Source: Calliopsis andreniformis
Taxonomy: Eukaryota > Arthropoda > Insecta > Hymenoptera > Andrenidae
Direction: 5' to 3'
DNA length: 64,000 nt
Assembly (NCBI RefSeq): GCF_051401765.1
Contig: NW_027480480.1
Coordinates: 1,922,001-1,986,000 of the forward strand
This document shows, one piece after another, positions 12,794 through 25,791 of the stretch; the first letter of the stretch is position 1, and each line of letters opens with the position of its first letter. Below the pieces are notes generated by a model that saw only the letters and a list, made by a program, of their open reading frames with translations, had not been told where the DNA came from and made no database searches. A program made the translations under genes and the position numbers.

Positions 12794-12963
12794 GGGGACT
12801 GAGTGTTGAGGGTTGAGTGATGAGAATTGATGTTTGTGGATAGAGATTTGAAGATTGCAGATTGAGTATTGAGTAATGAAAACTGAGAATTGATGATATT
12901 CTATTGAGGATTGAGGATTGACAACCGATTGTAGAGGACTGAGGGCTGAAGATTGAGGATTCA
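12794..12963 (+). repeat. 170-bp module A, eta
   Basis: Eta marks: GAGTAATGAAAACTGAG, ACAACCGATTGTAGAGG, and TATCGGGGATTCAGG just after it. Confidence 0.9.
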
Positions 12964-13360
12964 GTATCGGGGATTCAGGATTGAGGTTTGAGGACTGAGG
13001 ATTGAGGATTGAGGATTGAGGATTGAGGATTGGGGATTGTGCATTGAGTAAAGAGGATTGAAGATTGAGGATTGAGGATTGAGGATTGAGAATTGAGGAT
13101 TGAGGATTGAAGATTGAGGATTGAGGATTGAAGGTTGAGTATTGATGATTGAAGATTGAGGATTGAAGAACGAGGACTGAGGATTGAGGATTGAGGATCA
13201 AGGATTGAAGATTGAGTATTGAGGATTGATGATTGGCGATCGTGGATTGAGAATCGAGGATTGAGGATTGAGGATTGAGGATTGAAAATTGAGTATTGAG
13301 GATTGAAGGTTGAGGATTGTGGATTGAGGATTGAGGATTGAGGATTGAATATTGAGGATT

Positions 13361-13530
13361 GGGGACTGAGTGTTGAGGGTTGAGTGATGAGAATTGATGT
13401 TTGTGGATAGAGATTTGAAGATTGCAGATTGAGTATTCAGTATTGAAAACTGTGAGTTGACGACATTCTATTGAGGATTGAGGTTTGACAACTGATTGTT
13501 GAGGACTGAGGGCTCAAGATTGAGGATTCA
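13361..13530 (+). repeat. 170-bp module A, alpha
   Basis: Alpha with GAGTATTCAGTATTG, GTGAGTTGACGACATTCTA and GGGCTCAAGATTG, all shared only with the copy at 21,135. Confidence 0.9.
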
Positions 13531-14649
13531 GTATTGAGGATTCAGGATTGAGGTTTGAGGACTGAGGGTTGGATATTGATGTTTGAGGTCTGAAGATTGA
13601 GGATAGACGATTGAGGATTGAGAATTGTGGATTGAGGATAGACGATTGAGGATTGAGGATTGTGGATTGAGGATTGATGATTGAAGATTGAGGATTGGGT
13701 ATTGAGGATTGAAGAATGAGGGGTGAGGACTGAGGATTGAAGATTGAGTATTGAGGATTGAGGATTGAGGATTGAGGATTGTGCATTGAGTAAAGAGGAT
13801 TGAAGATTGAGGATTGAGGATTGAGGATTGAGAATTGAGAATTGAGTATGAGGACTGAGGTTTGAAGATTGAGGTTTGAGGAACGAGGATTGCGGATTGA
13901 GGATTGAGGACTGAGGATTGACGATTGAGTATTGAAGACTGAGAATTGATTACTGAGGATTGAGGATTGAGGATTGAGGATTGAGGATTGAGGATTGAAG
14001 ACTGAGTATAGTGGATTGAATATTGAGGATTGAGTATTGAGGATTGAGGATTGAGGATGAGGGCTGAGGGTGAGGATTGAGGTTTGATGTCTGAGGACTG
14101 AGGATTGAGGATTGAGAATTGAGGATTGAGGGTTGAAGATTGAAGATTGAGGATTGGGTATTGAGGATTGAGGATTGAGAATTGAGGATTGAGGATTGAG
14201 GATTGAAGATTGAGGATTGGGTATTGAGGATTGAAGAATGAGGATTGAGGATTGAGGATTGGGGATTGAGAATTGAAGATTCAGTATTGATGATTGAAGA
14301 CAGCCGATTGAGGATTGAGGATTGAGGATTGAGGGTTGAAGATTGAGGATTGAGGATTGAGGATGAGGGCTGAGGGTTGGGGGTTGAGGTTTGAGGACTG
14401 AGGACTGAGGATTGAGGATTGAGTATTGAGGATTGAGGATTGAAGATTGAGGATTGGGTATTGAGGATTGAAGAGTGAGTATTGAGGAATGAGGATTGAG
14501 GATTGAGGATTGAAATTGAGTATTGAGGATTGAAGCCTGACGATTGAGGATTGAGGATTGAGGGTTGAGGATTGAGGACGGAGGTTTGAAGATTGAGTAT
14601 TGAGGATTTAAGGTTGAGGTTTGAGGTTTGAGGACTGAGGATTGGGTAT

Positions 14650-15470
14650 TGAGGATTGAGGGTTGAGTATTGGTGTTTGAAGTCTGAGGATTGAGGATTG
14701 AGGATTGAGAATTGAGGATTGAGGATTGAGGATTGAAGATTGAGGATTCGGTATTGAGGATTGAAGAATGAGGATTGAGGAGTGAGGACTGAGGATTGAG
14801 GATTGAGGATTGAGGATTGAGGTTTGAGGATTGAGGGTTGAAGATTGAGTATTGAGGATTGAAGATTGAGGATTGAGGATTGAGGGTTGTGGATTGAGGG
14901 CGAGGACTGAGGGTTGAGTATTGGTGCTTGAAGTCTGAGGATTGAGGTTTGAGGATTGAGGATTGAGGACTGAGGACTGAAGATTGAGGATTGAGCATTG
15001 AGCATTGAGGATTGAAGATTGAGGACTGAGGATTGAGGATTGAAGATTGAGTATTGGGGATTGAATATTGAGGACTGAGGATTGAGGATTGAGAATGAGG
15101 GCTGAGGGTTGAGGATTGAGGTTAGAGGATTGAGGATTGAGGATTGAGGACTGAGCCTTGAGGATTGAGGATTGAGCATTGAGGATTGAAGATTGATGAT
15201 TGGGTATTGAGGTCTGAAGAATGAGGATTGAGGGTTGAGGATTGAGGATTGAGGATTGAGGATTGAAGATTGAGTATCCAGGATTGGAGATTGACGATTG
15301 AGGATTGAGGACCGAGGATTGAGGATTGAGGATTGAAGATTGAGTATTGAGGATTGAAGATTGACGATTGAGGATTGAGAATTGAGGATTGAGGATTGAG
15401 GAATGAGCATTGAAGATTGAGTGTTGAGGATTGAACTTTGAGTATTGTGGATTGAGGATTGAGGATTGAG
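14650..15470 (+). repeat. Junction segment duplicating 11,955-12,775
   Basis: From about 14,650 to 15,470 the sequence repeats 11,955-12,775 at a constant offset of 2,695 bp. Anchors are GAGGGTTGAGTATTGGTG at 14,658 against 11,963, and GAGTATCCAGG near 15,273 against 12,578. It sits exactly between the two 7.77-kb copies. Where the original enters the eta module (12,794), this copy switches to the HOR start instead. Confidence 0.85.
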
Positions 15471-17408
15471 GATTGAAGATTGAGGATTGAGGATTGAGTG
15501 TTGAGTATTGAGGACGAGGACTGACGGTTGAGGATTGAGGTTTGAGGATTGAGGATTGAGGATTGAGGACTGAGGATTGAGGATTGAGGATAGAGCATTG
15601 ACGATTGAAGATTGAGGACTGGGGATCGAGGATTGAAGGCTGAGGATTAAGGATTGAGGACTGAGTATTTAGAATTGAGGATTGAGGATTGAGGATTGAA
15701 GATTGAGTATTGGGTATTGACGATTGTAGAATGAGGGTCGAGGATTAAGTATTGAAGATTGAGTATTGAGGATTGAAGATTGAGTATTGAGGATTGAGGA
15801 TTGAGGATTGAGGATTGTGCATTGAGTAAAGAGGATTGAAGATTGAGGATTGAGGATTGAGGATTGAGAATTGAGAATTGAGTATGAGGACTGAGGTTTG
15901 AAGATTGAGGTTTGAGGTACGAGAATTGCGGATTGAGGATTGACGATTGAGTATTGAAGATTGAGGATTGATTACTGAGGATTGAGGATTGAGGATTGAG
16001 GATTGAGCATTGAGGATTGAAGACTGAGTATTGTGGATTGAATATTGAGGATTGAGGATTGAGGATTGAGGATTGAGGATTGAGGGTTGGGTATTGCGGA
16101 TTGAACATTGAGGATTGAAGATTGAGGGTTGGGTGTTGAGGATTGAAGAATGAGGATCGAGGATTGAGGATTGAGGATTAAGGATTGAAGATTCAGTATT
16201 GAGGATTGAAGATTCAGGATTAAGGATTGAGGATTGAGGATTGAAGATTGAGTATTGAGGATTGAAGATTGAGGATTGAGGACGGAGTATTGAGGATTGA
16301 GGATTGAGTATTGAGGATTGAGGATGGAAGACTGAGGATTGGGTATTGAGGATTGAACGCTGAGGAATGAGGGTTGAGGATTGAGGATTGAGGATTGAAG
16401 ATTGAAGATTGAATATTAATGATTGAAGATTGAGGATTGAGCATTGAGGGTTGTGGATTGAGGACGAGGACTGAGGGTTGAGCATTGGTGTTTGATATCT
16501 GAGGATTGAGGATTGAGGATTGAGAATTGAGGATTGAGGATTGAGGATTGAAGATTGAGGATTCGGTATTGAGGATTGAAGAATGAGGATTGAGGAGTGA
16601 GGACTGAGGATTGAGGATTGAGGATTGAGGATTGAGGTTTGAGGATTGAGGATTGAAGATTGAGTATCGAGGATTGAAGATTGAGGATTGAGGATTGAGT
16701 ATTGAGGATTGAGAATTGAGGATTGGTTATTGAAGATTGGGTATTGAGGATTGAAGATTGAGGATTGAGGATTGAGGATTGAGGATTGAGGGTGAGGGCT
16801 GAGGCTGAGGATTGAGGTTTGAGGTCTGAGGACTGAGGATTGTGGGTTGAGAATTGAGGATTGAGGGTTGAAGATTGAAGATTGAGGATTGGGTATTGAG
16901 GATCGAGGATTGAGAATTGAGGATTGAGGATTGAGTATTGAAGATTGAGGATTGGGTATTGAGTATTGAAGAATGAGGATTGAGGATTGAGGATTGGGGA
17001 TTGAGGATTGAAGATTGAGTATTGATGATTGAAGACTGCCGATTGAGGATTGAGGATTGAGGATTGAGGATTGAGGATTGAGGATTGAAGATTGAGGATT
17101 GGGTGTTGAGGATTGAAGAATGAGGATTGAGGAATGAGGATTGAGGATTGAGGATTTAGGATTCAAGATTGAGTATTGAGGATTGAAGCCTGGCGATTGA
17201 GGATTGAAGAATGAGGATTGAGGAATGAGGATTGAGGATTGAGGATTTAGGATTCAAGATTGAGTATTGAGGATTGAAGCCTGGCGATTGAGGATTGAGG
17301 ATTGAGGATTGACGATTGAGGATGGAGGATTGAAGATTGTGTATTGAGGATTGAAGATTGAGGATCGAGGATTGAGGATTGAGGATTGAGTATTGAAGAT
17401 TGAGGATT

Positions 17409-17578
17409 GGGGACTGAGTGTTGAGTGTTGAATGATGAGCATTGATGTTTGTGAATAAAGATTTGAAAATTGCAGATTGAGTATTAAGTGTGGAAAACTG
17501 TGAATTGATGATATTCTATTGAGGATTGATAATTGACAACTGATTGTTGAGGACTGAGGTCTGAAGATTGAGGATTCA
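17409..17578 (+). repeat. 170-bp module A, beta
   Basis: Exact +7,774 partner of the beta at 9635, with the same GATGAGCATTG and GTGTGGAAAACTG. This is the module absent from the third HOR copy. Confidence 0.9.
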
Positions 17579-18324
17579 GGATTGAGGATACAGGTTTGTG
17601 GTTCGAGGACTGAGGATTGAGGGTTGAGGATTGAGGTTTGAGGATTGAGGATTGAGGATTGGGTATTGCGGATTGAACATTGAGGATTGAGGATTGAGGA
17701 TTGAGGATTGAGGACTGAGGATTGAGGATTGATGATTGAGGATTGAGGATTGAGAATTGAGGATTGAGGATTGAGGATTGAAGATTGAGGCCTGGGCATT
17801 GAGGATTGAAGAATGAGGATTGAGGATTGAGGATTGAAGATTGAGGTTTGCAGATTGAGTATTGACTATTGAAGATTGAGGGTTGAGGATTGAGGATTGA
17901 GGATTGACCATTGATGATTGAGGATTGAGGATTGAGTATTGTAGATTGAGTATTGAGGAATGAAGATTGAGGATTGAGGATTGAGGATTGAGGATTGAGG
18001 ATTGAAGATTGAGGATTGGGGATTGAGGGTTGATGATTGAGGATTGAGTATTGAGGACTGAGAATTGAGGATTGAGGATTGAAGATTGAGGATTGAGGAT
18101 TGAAGATTGAGTATTGATGATTGAAGATTGAGGATTGAGGATTGAGTGTTGAGGATTGAGGACGAGGACTGACGATTGAGGATTGAGGTTTGAGGATTGA
18201 GCATTGTGGATTGAGGACTGAGGATTGAGGATTGAGGATTTAGTATTGAGGACTGAAGATTGAGTATTGAGGATTGAAAATTGAGGATTGAGGATTGAGG
18301 ATTGAGGATTGAAGATTGAGGATT

Positions 18325-18494
18325 GGGGACTGAGTGTTGAGGGTTGAGTGATGAGAATTGATGATTGTGGATAGAGGTTTGAAGATTTCAGGTTGAGTAT
18401 TGAGTATTGAAACCTGTGAATTGAGGATATTCTATTGAGGATTGAGGATTGACAACTGATTGTTGAGGACTGAGGTCTGAAGACTGAGGATTCA
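18325..18494 (+). repeat. 170-bp module A, gamma
   Basis: +7,774 partner of 10,551 but with GAATTGAGGATATTC and GAGGATTGACAACTG, matching the gamma consensus. Confidence 0.9.
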
Positions 18495-18709
18495 GGTTTG
18501 AGGATTCTGGATTGAGGTTTGAGGACTGAGGATTGAGGATTGAGGATTGAGGATCGAGGATTGAAGATTGAGTATTCAGGATTGGAGATTGGCGATTGAG
18601 GATTGAGGACCGAGGACTGAGGATTGAGGATTGAATATTGTGAATAGAGGATTGAAGATTGAGGATTGAGGATTGAGGATTGAGGATTGAGGATTGAAGA
18701 TTGAGGATT

Positions 18710-18879
18710 GGGGACTGAGTGTTGAAGGTTTAGTGATGAGAATTGATGGTTGTGGATAGAGATTTGAAGATTTCAGGTTGAGTATTGAGTATTGAAACCT
18801 GTGAATTGAGGATATTCTATTGAGGATTGAGGATTGACAACTGATTGTTGAGGACTGAGGTCTGAAGACTGAGGATTCA
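18710..18879 (+). repeat. 170-bp module A, gamma (second)
   Basis: +7,774 partner of 10,936; carries GAAGGTTTAGTGATGAG. Confidence 0.9.
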
Positions 18880-20567
18880 GGTTTGAGGATTCAGGATTGA
18901 GGTTTGAGGACTGAGGATTGAGTATTGAGGATTGAGGATTGAGGATTGAGGATTGAGGATTGAGGATTGAAGAATGAGGTTTGGGTATTGAGGATTGATC
19001 ATTGAGGATTATGGATTGAGTATTGAGGATTGAGGATTGAGGACTGAAGATTGAATATTGATGATTGAAGATTGAGGATCGAGGATTGAGGGTTGTGGAT
19101 TGAAGACGAGGACTGAGGGTTCAGCATTGATGTTTGAGGTCTGAGGATTGAGGATTGAGAATTGAGAATTGAGGACTGAGGATTGAGGATTGAAGATAGA
19201 GGATTGGGTGTTGAGGATTGAAGAATGTGGATTGAGGACTGAGGATTGAGGATTGAGGATTGAAGATTGAGTATTGAAGATTGAAGACTGAGGATTGAGG
19301 ATTGAGGATTGAAGATTGAGGGTTGACGATTGAAGATTGAGGATCGGGTATTGCGGATTGAACATTGAGGATTGAAGATTGAGGATTGGGTGTTGAGGAT
19401 TGAAGAATGAGGATTGAGGATTGAGGATTGAGGATTGAGGATTGAAGATTCAGTATTGAGGATTGAAGATTGAGGATTAAGGATTGAGGATTCAGGATTG
19501 AAGATTGAGTATTGAGGATTGAAGAATGAGGATTGAGGACGGAGTATTGAGGATTGAGGATTGAGTATTGAGGATTGAGGATGGAAGACTGAGGATTGGG
19601 TATTGAGGATTGAACGTTGAGGATTGAGGGTTGAGGATTGAGGATTGAGGATTGAGGATTGAAGAATGAAGGTTGAATATTAATGATTGAAGATTGAGGA
19701 TTGAGGATTGAGGGTTGTGGATTGAGGGCGAGGACTGAGGGTTGAGTATTGGTGTTTGAAGTCTGAGGATTGAGGATTGAGGATTGAGAATTGAGGATTG
19801 AGGATTGAGGATTGAAGATTGAGGATTCGGTATTGAGGATTGAAGAATGAGGATTGAGGAGTGAGGACTGAGGATTGAGGATTGAGGATTGAGGATTGAG
19901 GTTTGAGGATTGAGGGTTGAAGATTGAGTATTGAGGATTGAAGATTGAGGATTGAGGATTGAGGGTTGTGGATTGAGGGCGAGGACTGAGGGTTGAGTAT
20001 TGGTGCTTGAAGTCTGAGGATTGAGGTTTGAGGATTGAGGATTGAGGACTGAGGACTGAAGATTGAGGATTGAGCATTGAGCATTGAGGATTGAAGATTG
20101 AGGACTGAGGATTGAGGATTGAAGATTGAGTATTGGGGATTGAATATTGAGGACTGAGGATTGAGGATTGAGAATGAGGGCTGAGGGTTGAGGATTGAGG
20201 TTAGAGGATTGAGGATTGAGGATTGAGGACTGAGCCTTGAGGATTGAGGATTGAGCATTGAGGATTGAAGATTGATGATTGGGTATTGAGGTCTGAAGAA
20301 TGAGGATTGAGGGTTGAGGATTGAGGATTGAGGATTGAGGATTGAAGATTGAGTATCCAGGATTGGAGATTGACGATTGAGGATTGAGGACCGAGGATTG
20401 AGGATTGAGGATTGAAGATTGAGTATTGAGGATTGAAGATTGACGATTGAGGATTGAGAATTGAGGATTGAGGATTGAGGAATGAGCATTGAAGATTGAG
20501 TGTTGAGGATTGAACTTTGAGTATTGTGGATTGAGGATTGAGGATTGAGGATTGAATATTGAGGATT

Positions 20568-20737
20568 GGGGACTGAGTGTTGAGGGTTGAGTGATGAGAA
20601 TTGATGTTTGTGGATAGAGATTTGAAGATTGCAGATTGAGTATTGAGTAATGAAAACTGAGAATTGATGATATTCTATTGAGGATTGAGGATTGACAACC
20701 GATTGTAGAGGACTGAGGGCTGAAGATTGAGGATTCA
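20568..20737 (+). repeat. 170-bp module A, eta
   Basis: +7,774 partner of 12,794; ACAACCGATTGTAGAGG intact. Confidence 0.9.
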
Positions 20738-21134
20738 GTATCGGGGATTCAGGATTGAGGTTTGAGGACTGAGGATTGAGGATTGAGGATTGAGGATTGA
20801 GGATTGGGGATTGTGCATTGAGTAAAGAGGATTGAAGATTGAGGATTGAGGATTGAGGATTGAGAATTGAGGATTGAGGATTGAAGATTGAGGATTGAGG
20901 ATTGAAGGTTGAGTATTGATGATTGAAGATTGAGGATTGAAGAACGAGGACTGAGGATTGAGGATTGAGGATCAAGGATTGAAGATTGAGTATTGAGGAT
21001 TGATGATTGGCGATCGTGGATTGAGAATCGAGGATTGAGGATTGAGGATTGAGGATTGAAAATTGAGTATTGAGGATTGAAGGTTGAGGATTGTGGATTG
21101 AGGATTGAGGATTGAGGATTGAATATTGAGGATT

Positions 21135-21304
21135 GGGGACTGAGTGTTGAGGGTTGAGTGATGAGAATTGATGTTTGTGGATAGAGATTTGAAGATTGCA
21201 GATTGAGTATTCAGTATTGAAAACTGTGAGTTGACGACATTCTATTGAGGATTGAGGTTTGACAACTGATTGTTGAGGACTGAGGGCTCAAGATTGAGGA
21301 TTCA
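21135..21304 (+). repeat. 170-bp module A, alpha
   Basis: +7,774 partner of 13,361, including GGGCTCAAG. Confidence 0.9.
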
Positions 21305-23366
21305 GTATTGAGGATTCAGGATTGAGGTTTGAGGACTGAGGGTTGGATATTGATGTTTGAGGTCTGAAGATTGAGGATAGACGATTGAGGATTGAGAATT
21401 GTGGATTGAGGATAGACGATTGAGGATTGAGGATTGTGGATTGAGGATTGATGATTGAAGATTGAGGATTGGGTATTGAGGATTGAAGAATGAGGGGTGA
21501 GGACTGAGGATTGAAGATTGAGTATTGAGGATTGAGGATTGAGGATTGAGGATTGTGCATTGAGTAAAGAGGATTGAAGATTGAGGATTGAGGATTGAGG
21601 ATTGAGAATTGAGAATTGAGTATGAGGACTGAGGTTTGAAGATTGAGGTTTGAGGAACGAGGATTGCGGATTGAGGATTGAGGACTGAGGATTGACGATT
21701 GAGTATTGAAGACTGAGAATTGATTACTGAGGATTGAGGATTGAGGATTGAGGATTGAGGATTGAGGATTGAAGACTGAGTATAGTGGATTGAATATTGA
21801 GGATTGAGTATTGAGGATTGAGGATTGAGGATGAGGGCTGAGGGTGAGGATTGAGGTTTGATGTCTGAGGACTGAGGATTGAGGATTGAGAATTGAGGAT
21901 TGAGGGTTGAAGATTGAAGATTGAGGATTGGGTATTGAGGATTGAGGATTGAGAATTGAGGATTGAGGATTGAGGATTGAAGATTGAGGATTGGGTATTG
22001 AGGATTGAAGAATGAGGATTGAGGATTGAGGATTGGGGATTGAGAATTGAAGATTCAGTATTGATGATTGAAGACAGCCGATTGAGGATTGAGGATTGAG
22101 GATTGAGGGTTGAAGATTGAGGATTGAGGATTGAGGATGAGGGCTGAGGGTTGGGGGTTGAGGTTTGAGGACTGAGGACTGAGGATTGAGGATTGAGTAT
22201 TGAGGATTGAGGATTGAGGATTGAAGATTGAGGATTGGGTATTGAGGATTGAAGAGTGAGTATTGAGGAATGAGGATTGAGGATTGAGGATTGAAATTGA
22301 GTATTGAGGATTGAAGCCTGACGATTGAGGATTGAGGATTGAGGGTTGAGGATTGAGGACGGAGGTTTGAAGATTGAGTATTGAGGATTTAAGGTTGAGG
22401 TTTGAGGTTTGAGGACTGAGGATTGAGGATTGAGTATTGAGGATTGAGGATTGAGGATTGAGGATTGAGGATTGAGTATTGAGGATTGGGTATTGCGGAT
22501 TGAACATTGAGGATTGAGGATTGAGGATTGAGGATTGAGGATTGAGGACTGAAGATTGAATATTGATGATTGAAGAATGAGGATTGAGGATTGATTGTTG
22601 TGGATTGAGGACGAGGACTGAGGGTTGAGTATTGATGTTTGAGGTCTGAGGATTGAGGATTGAGGATTGAGAATTGAGGATCGAGGATTGAGGATTGAAG
22701 ATTGAGGATTGTTTATTGAGGATTGAATATTGAGGATTGAGGATTGAGAATTGAGGATTGAGGATAGAGGATTGAAGATTGAGGATTGGGTATTGAGGAT
22801 TGAAGAATGAGGATTGAGGATTGAGGATTGAGGATTGAGGATTGAGGATTCAGGATTGAATATTGAGAATTGAGGATTGAAGATTGAGGATTGAGGATTG
22901 CGTGTTGAGTATTGAGGACGAGGACTGACGGTTGAGGATTGAGGTTTGAGGATTGAGGATTGAGGATTGAGGACTGAGGATTGACGATTGAGGATAGAGC
23001 ATTGAGGATTGAAGATTGAGGACTGGGGATCGAGGATTGAAGGCTGAGGATTAAGGATTGAGGATTGGGGATTGAGGATCTAGGATTGGAGATTGATTAC
23101 TGAAGATTGAAGATTGGGGATTGAGGATTGAGGATTGAGAATTGAGAATTGAGTATGAGGACTGAGGTTTGAAGATTGAGGTTTGAGGAACGAGGATTGT
23201 GGATTGAGGATTGAGGACTGAGGATTGACGATTGAGTATTGAAGATTGAGGATTGATTACTGAGGATTCAGGATTGAGGATTGAGGATTGAGGATTGAGG
23301 ATTGAGGATTGAAGACTGAGTATTGTGGACTGAATATTGAGGATTGAGGATTGAGGATTGATGATT

Positions 23367-23487
23367 GAGGATGAGGGCTGAGGGTTGAGGGTTGTGGTTT
23401 AAGTATTGAATCCTGAGAATTCAGGATATTCTATTGAGTATTGAGAATTGAGGATTGATAGTTGAGTATTGAGGATTGAGGTTTGAG
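23367..23487 (+). repeat. B module 3
   Basis: Partner of B module 2 at +17,347 bp, with the same TTTAAGTATTGAATCC; core at 23,428. Confidence 0.85.
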
Positions 23488-24390
23488 TATTGAGGATTGA
23501 GGATTGTGCATTGAGGATTGAGGATTGAGGATTGAAGATTGAGTATTGGGTGTTGAGGATTGAAGAATGAGGATTGAGGATTGAGGATTGAGGATTGAGG
23601 ATTGAAGATTGAGTATCGAGGATTGAAGGTTGAGGATCGAGGATTGAGTGTTGTGGATTGAGGACGAGGACTGAGGGTTGAGTATTGATGTTTGAGGTCT
23701 GAGGATTGAGGATTGAGGATTGAGAATTGAGTATTGAGGATTGAGGATTGAGGATTGGAGATTGAGTATTGTGGATTGAAGGTTGAGGATTGAGGTCTGT
23801 GGATTGAGGATTGAGGATTGAGGATTGAGGATTGGGGATTGAGTATTGACGATTCAGGATTGAGTATTGAGGATTGAGAATTGAGGACTGAGGATTGACG
23901 ATTGAGTATTGTAGATTGAGGATTGATTACTGAGGATTGAGGATTGAGGATTGAAGATTGAGTATTGAGAATTGAAGGTTGAGGATCGAGGATTGAGTGT
24001 TGTGGATTGAGGACGAGGACTGAGGGTTGAGTATTGATGTTTGAGGTCTGAGGATTGAGGATTGAGGATTGAGAATTGAGGATTGAGGATTGAGGATTGA
24101 AGATTGAGTATTGGGTGTTGAGGATTGAAGAATGAGGATTGAGGATTCAGGATTGAGGATTGAGGATTGAAGATTGAGTATTGTGGATTGAAGGTTGAGG
24201 ATTGAGGTCTGTGGATTGAGGATTGAGGATTGAGGATTGAGGATTGGGGATTGAGGATTGACCGTTGAGGATTGAGTATTGAGGATTGAGAATTGAGGAT
24301 TGAGGATTGAAGATTGAGGATTGCGTATTGAGGATTGGGTATTGAGGATTGAAGAATGGTGGTTGAGGATTGAGGATTGAGGATTGAGGA

Positions 24391-24499
24391 TTGCAGATTG
24401 AGTATTGAGTATTGAAAACTGTGAATTGATGACATTCTATTGAGGGTTGAGGTTTGACAACTGATTGTTGAGGACTGAGGGCTGAAGATTGAGGCTTCA
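24391..24499 (+). repeat. Truncated 170-bp module A, alpha
   Basis: Only heptamers 10-24 remain, starting at GCAGATTGAGTATTGAG. Upstream, where GGGGACTGAGTG should stand (24,330), there are ordinary heptamers. Alpha marks GATGACATTCTATTGAG and GGGCTGAAG are kept. Confidence 0.85.
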
Positions 24500-25070
24500 G
24501 TATTGAGGATTCAGGATTGAGGTTTGAGGACAGAGGATTGAGGATTGAAGATTGAGGATTGAGGATTGAGTGTTGAGTATCGAGGACGAGGACTGACGGT
24601 TGAGGATTGTGGTTTGAGGATTGAGGATTGAGGATTGAGGATTGAGGACTGAGGATTGACGATTGAGGATTGAGCATTGAGGATTGAAGATTGAGGACTG
24701 GGGATTGAGGATTGAATGCTGAGGATTAAGGATTGAGGATTGGGGATTGAGGATCTAGGATTGGAGATTGATTATTGAGGATTGAAGATTGAGGACTGAG
24801 GACTGAGGATTGAGGATTGAGAATTGAGGATTGAGGATTGAGGATTGAGGATTGAGGATTGGGTATTGAGGACTGAAGAATGAGGACTGAGGATTGAGGA
24901 TTGAGGATTGAGGATTGAAGATTGAGTATTGAGGATTGATGATTGACGATCGAGGATTGAGTATTGAGGATTGAGGATTGAGGATTGAGGATTGAAGATT
25001 GAGTATTGAGGATTGAAGGTTGAGGATTGTGGATTGAGGATTGAGGATTGAGGATTGAATATTAAGGATT

Positions 25071-25240
25071 GGGGACTGAGTGTTGAGGGTTTAGTGATGA
25101 GAATTGATGTTTGTGGATAGAGATTTGAAGATTGCAGATTGAGTATTGAGTATTGAAAACTGTGAATTGATGACATTCTATTGAGGATTGAGGTTTGACA
25201 ACTGATTGTTGAGGGCTGAGGGCTGAAGATTGAGGATTCA
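25071..25240 (+). repeat. 170-bp module A, alpha
   Basis: Same alpha form as 4764 (GGTTTAGTGATGAG; GAGGGCTGAGGGCTG), at +20,307 bp. Confidence 0.9.
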
Positions 25241-25670
25241 GGATTGAGGATTCAGAATTGAGGTTTGAGGACAGAGGATTGAGGATTGAAGATTGTGGAT
25301 TGAGGATTGAGTGTTGAGTATTGAGGACGAGGACTGACGGTTGAGGATTGAGGATTGAGGATTGAGGATTGAGGATTGAGGACTGAGGATTGAGGATTGA
25401 GGAGTGAGGACTGATGATTGAAGATTGAGGACTGGGGATTGAGGATTGAAGGCTGAGGATTAAGGATTGAGGATTGGGGATGGAGGATCTAGGATTTGAG
25501 ATTGATTATTGAGGATTGGAGACTGAGGATTGAGGATTGAGGATTTAGAATTGCGAATTGAGTATGAGGACTGAGGGTTGAGGACTGAGGATTGAGCATT
25601 GAGGATTGAGGATTGAAGATTGAGTATTGTGGATTGAATATTGAGGATTGAGGATTGAGGATTGAGGATT

Positions 25671-25791
25671 GAGGATGAGGGCTGATGGTTGAGGGTTGAG
25701 GTTTGAGTATTGAATCCTGAGAATTCAGTATATTCTATGGAGTATTGAGAATTGAGGATTGATAGTTGTGTATTGAGGATTGAGGTTTGAT
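25671..25791 (+). repeat. B module 4
   Basis: Variant with GCTGATGGTTGAGG and GAATTCAGTATATTCTATGG; the change in TCAGT weakens the inverted repeat. Confidence 0.85.

Larger units (their letters stand above)
7690..15463 (+). repeat. 7,774-bp higher-order repeat, copy 1
   Basis: Every rare variant between about 7690 and 14,420 recurs exactly 7,774 bp downstream, including five 170-bp modules in the order beta-gamma-gamma-eta-alpha. Visible differences between copies are few: one 7-bp unit missing here near 14,430, a few substitutions, and GAATTGGGGATATTC in the first gamma. Homology with copy 2 ends near 14,645; the rest of this unit is a re-used internal piece listed separately. Confidence 0.9.
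15464..22426 (+). repeat. 7,774-bp higher-order repeat, copy 2 (6.96 kb shared)
   Basis: Second copy of 7690-14,645 with all five modules at +7,774 bp. The offset becomes 7,781 bp after about 14,430/22,205 because this copy has one extra GAGGATT. It leaves homology near 22,426, where it continues with sequence like that following 7,217 rather than with the junction segment. Confidence 0.9.
22427..24550 (+). repeat. Mosaic of segments copied from 5.7-7.9 kb
   Basis: Up to about 23,050 this matches 7.22-7.87 kb (offset 15,199 bp, then 15,178 bp after a 21-bp loss). At GGCTGAGGATTAAGGATTG it switches to match 5.70-6.89 kb (offset 17,347 bp) up to about 24,243. The remainder carries CCGTTGAGG and a truncated alpha module. 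The order of the two source segments is reversed relative to 5.7-7.9 kb, although their orientation is unchanged. Confidence 0.75.
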
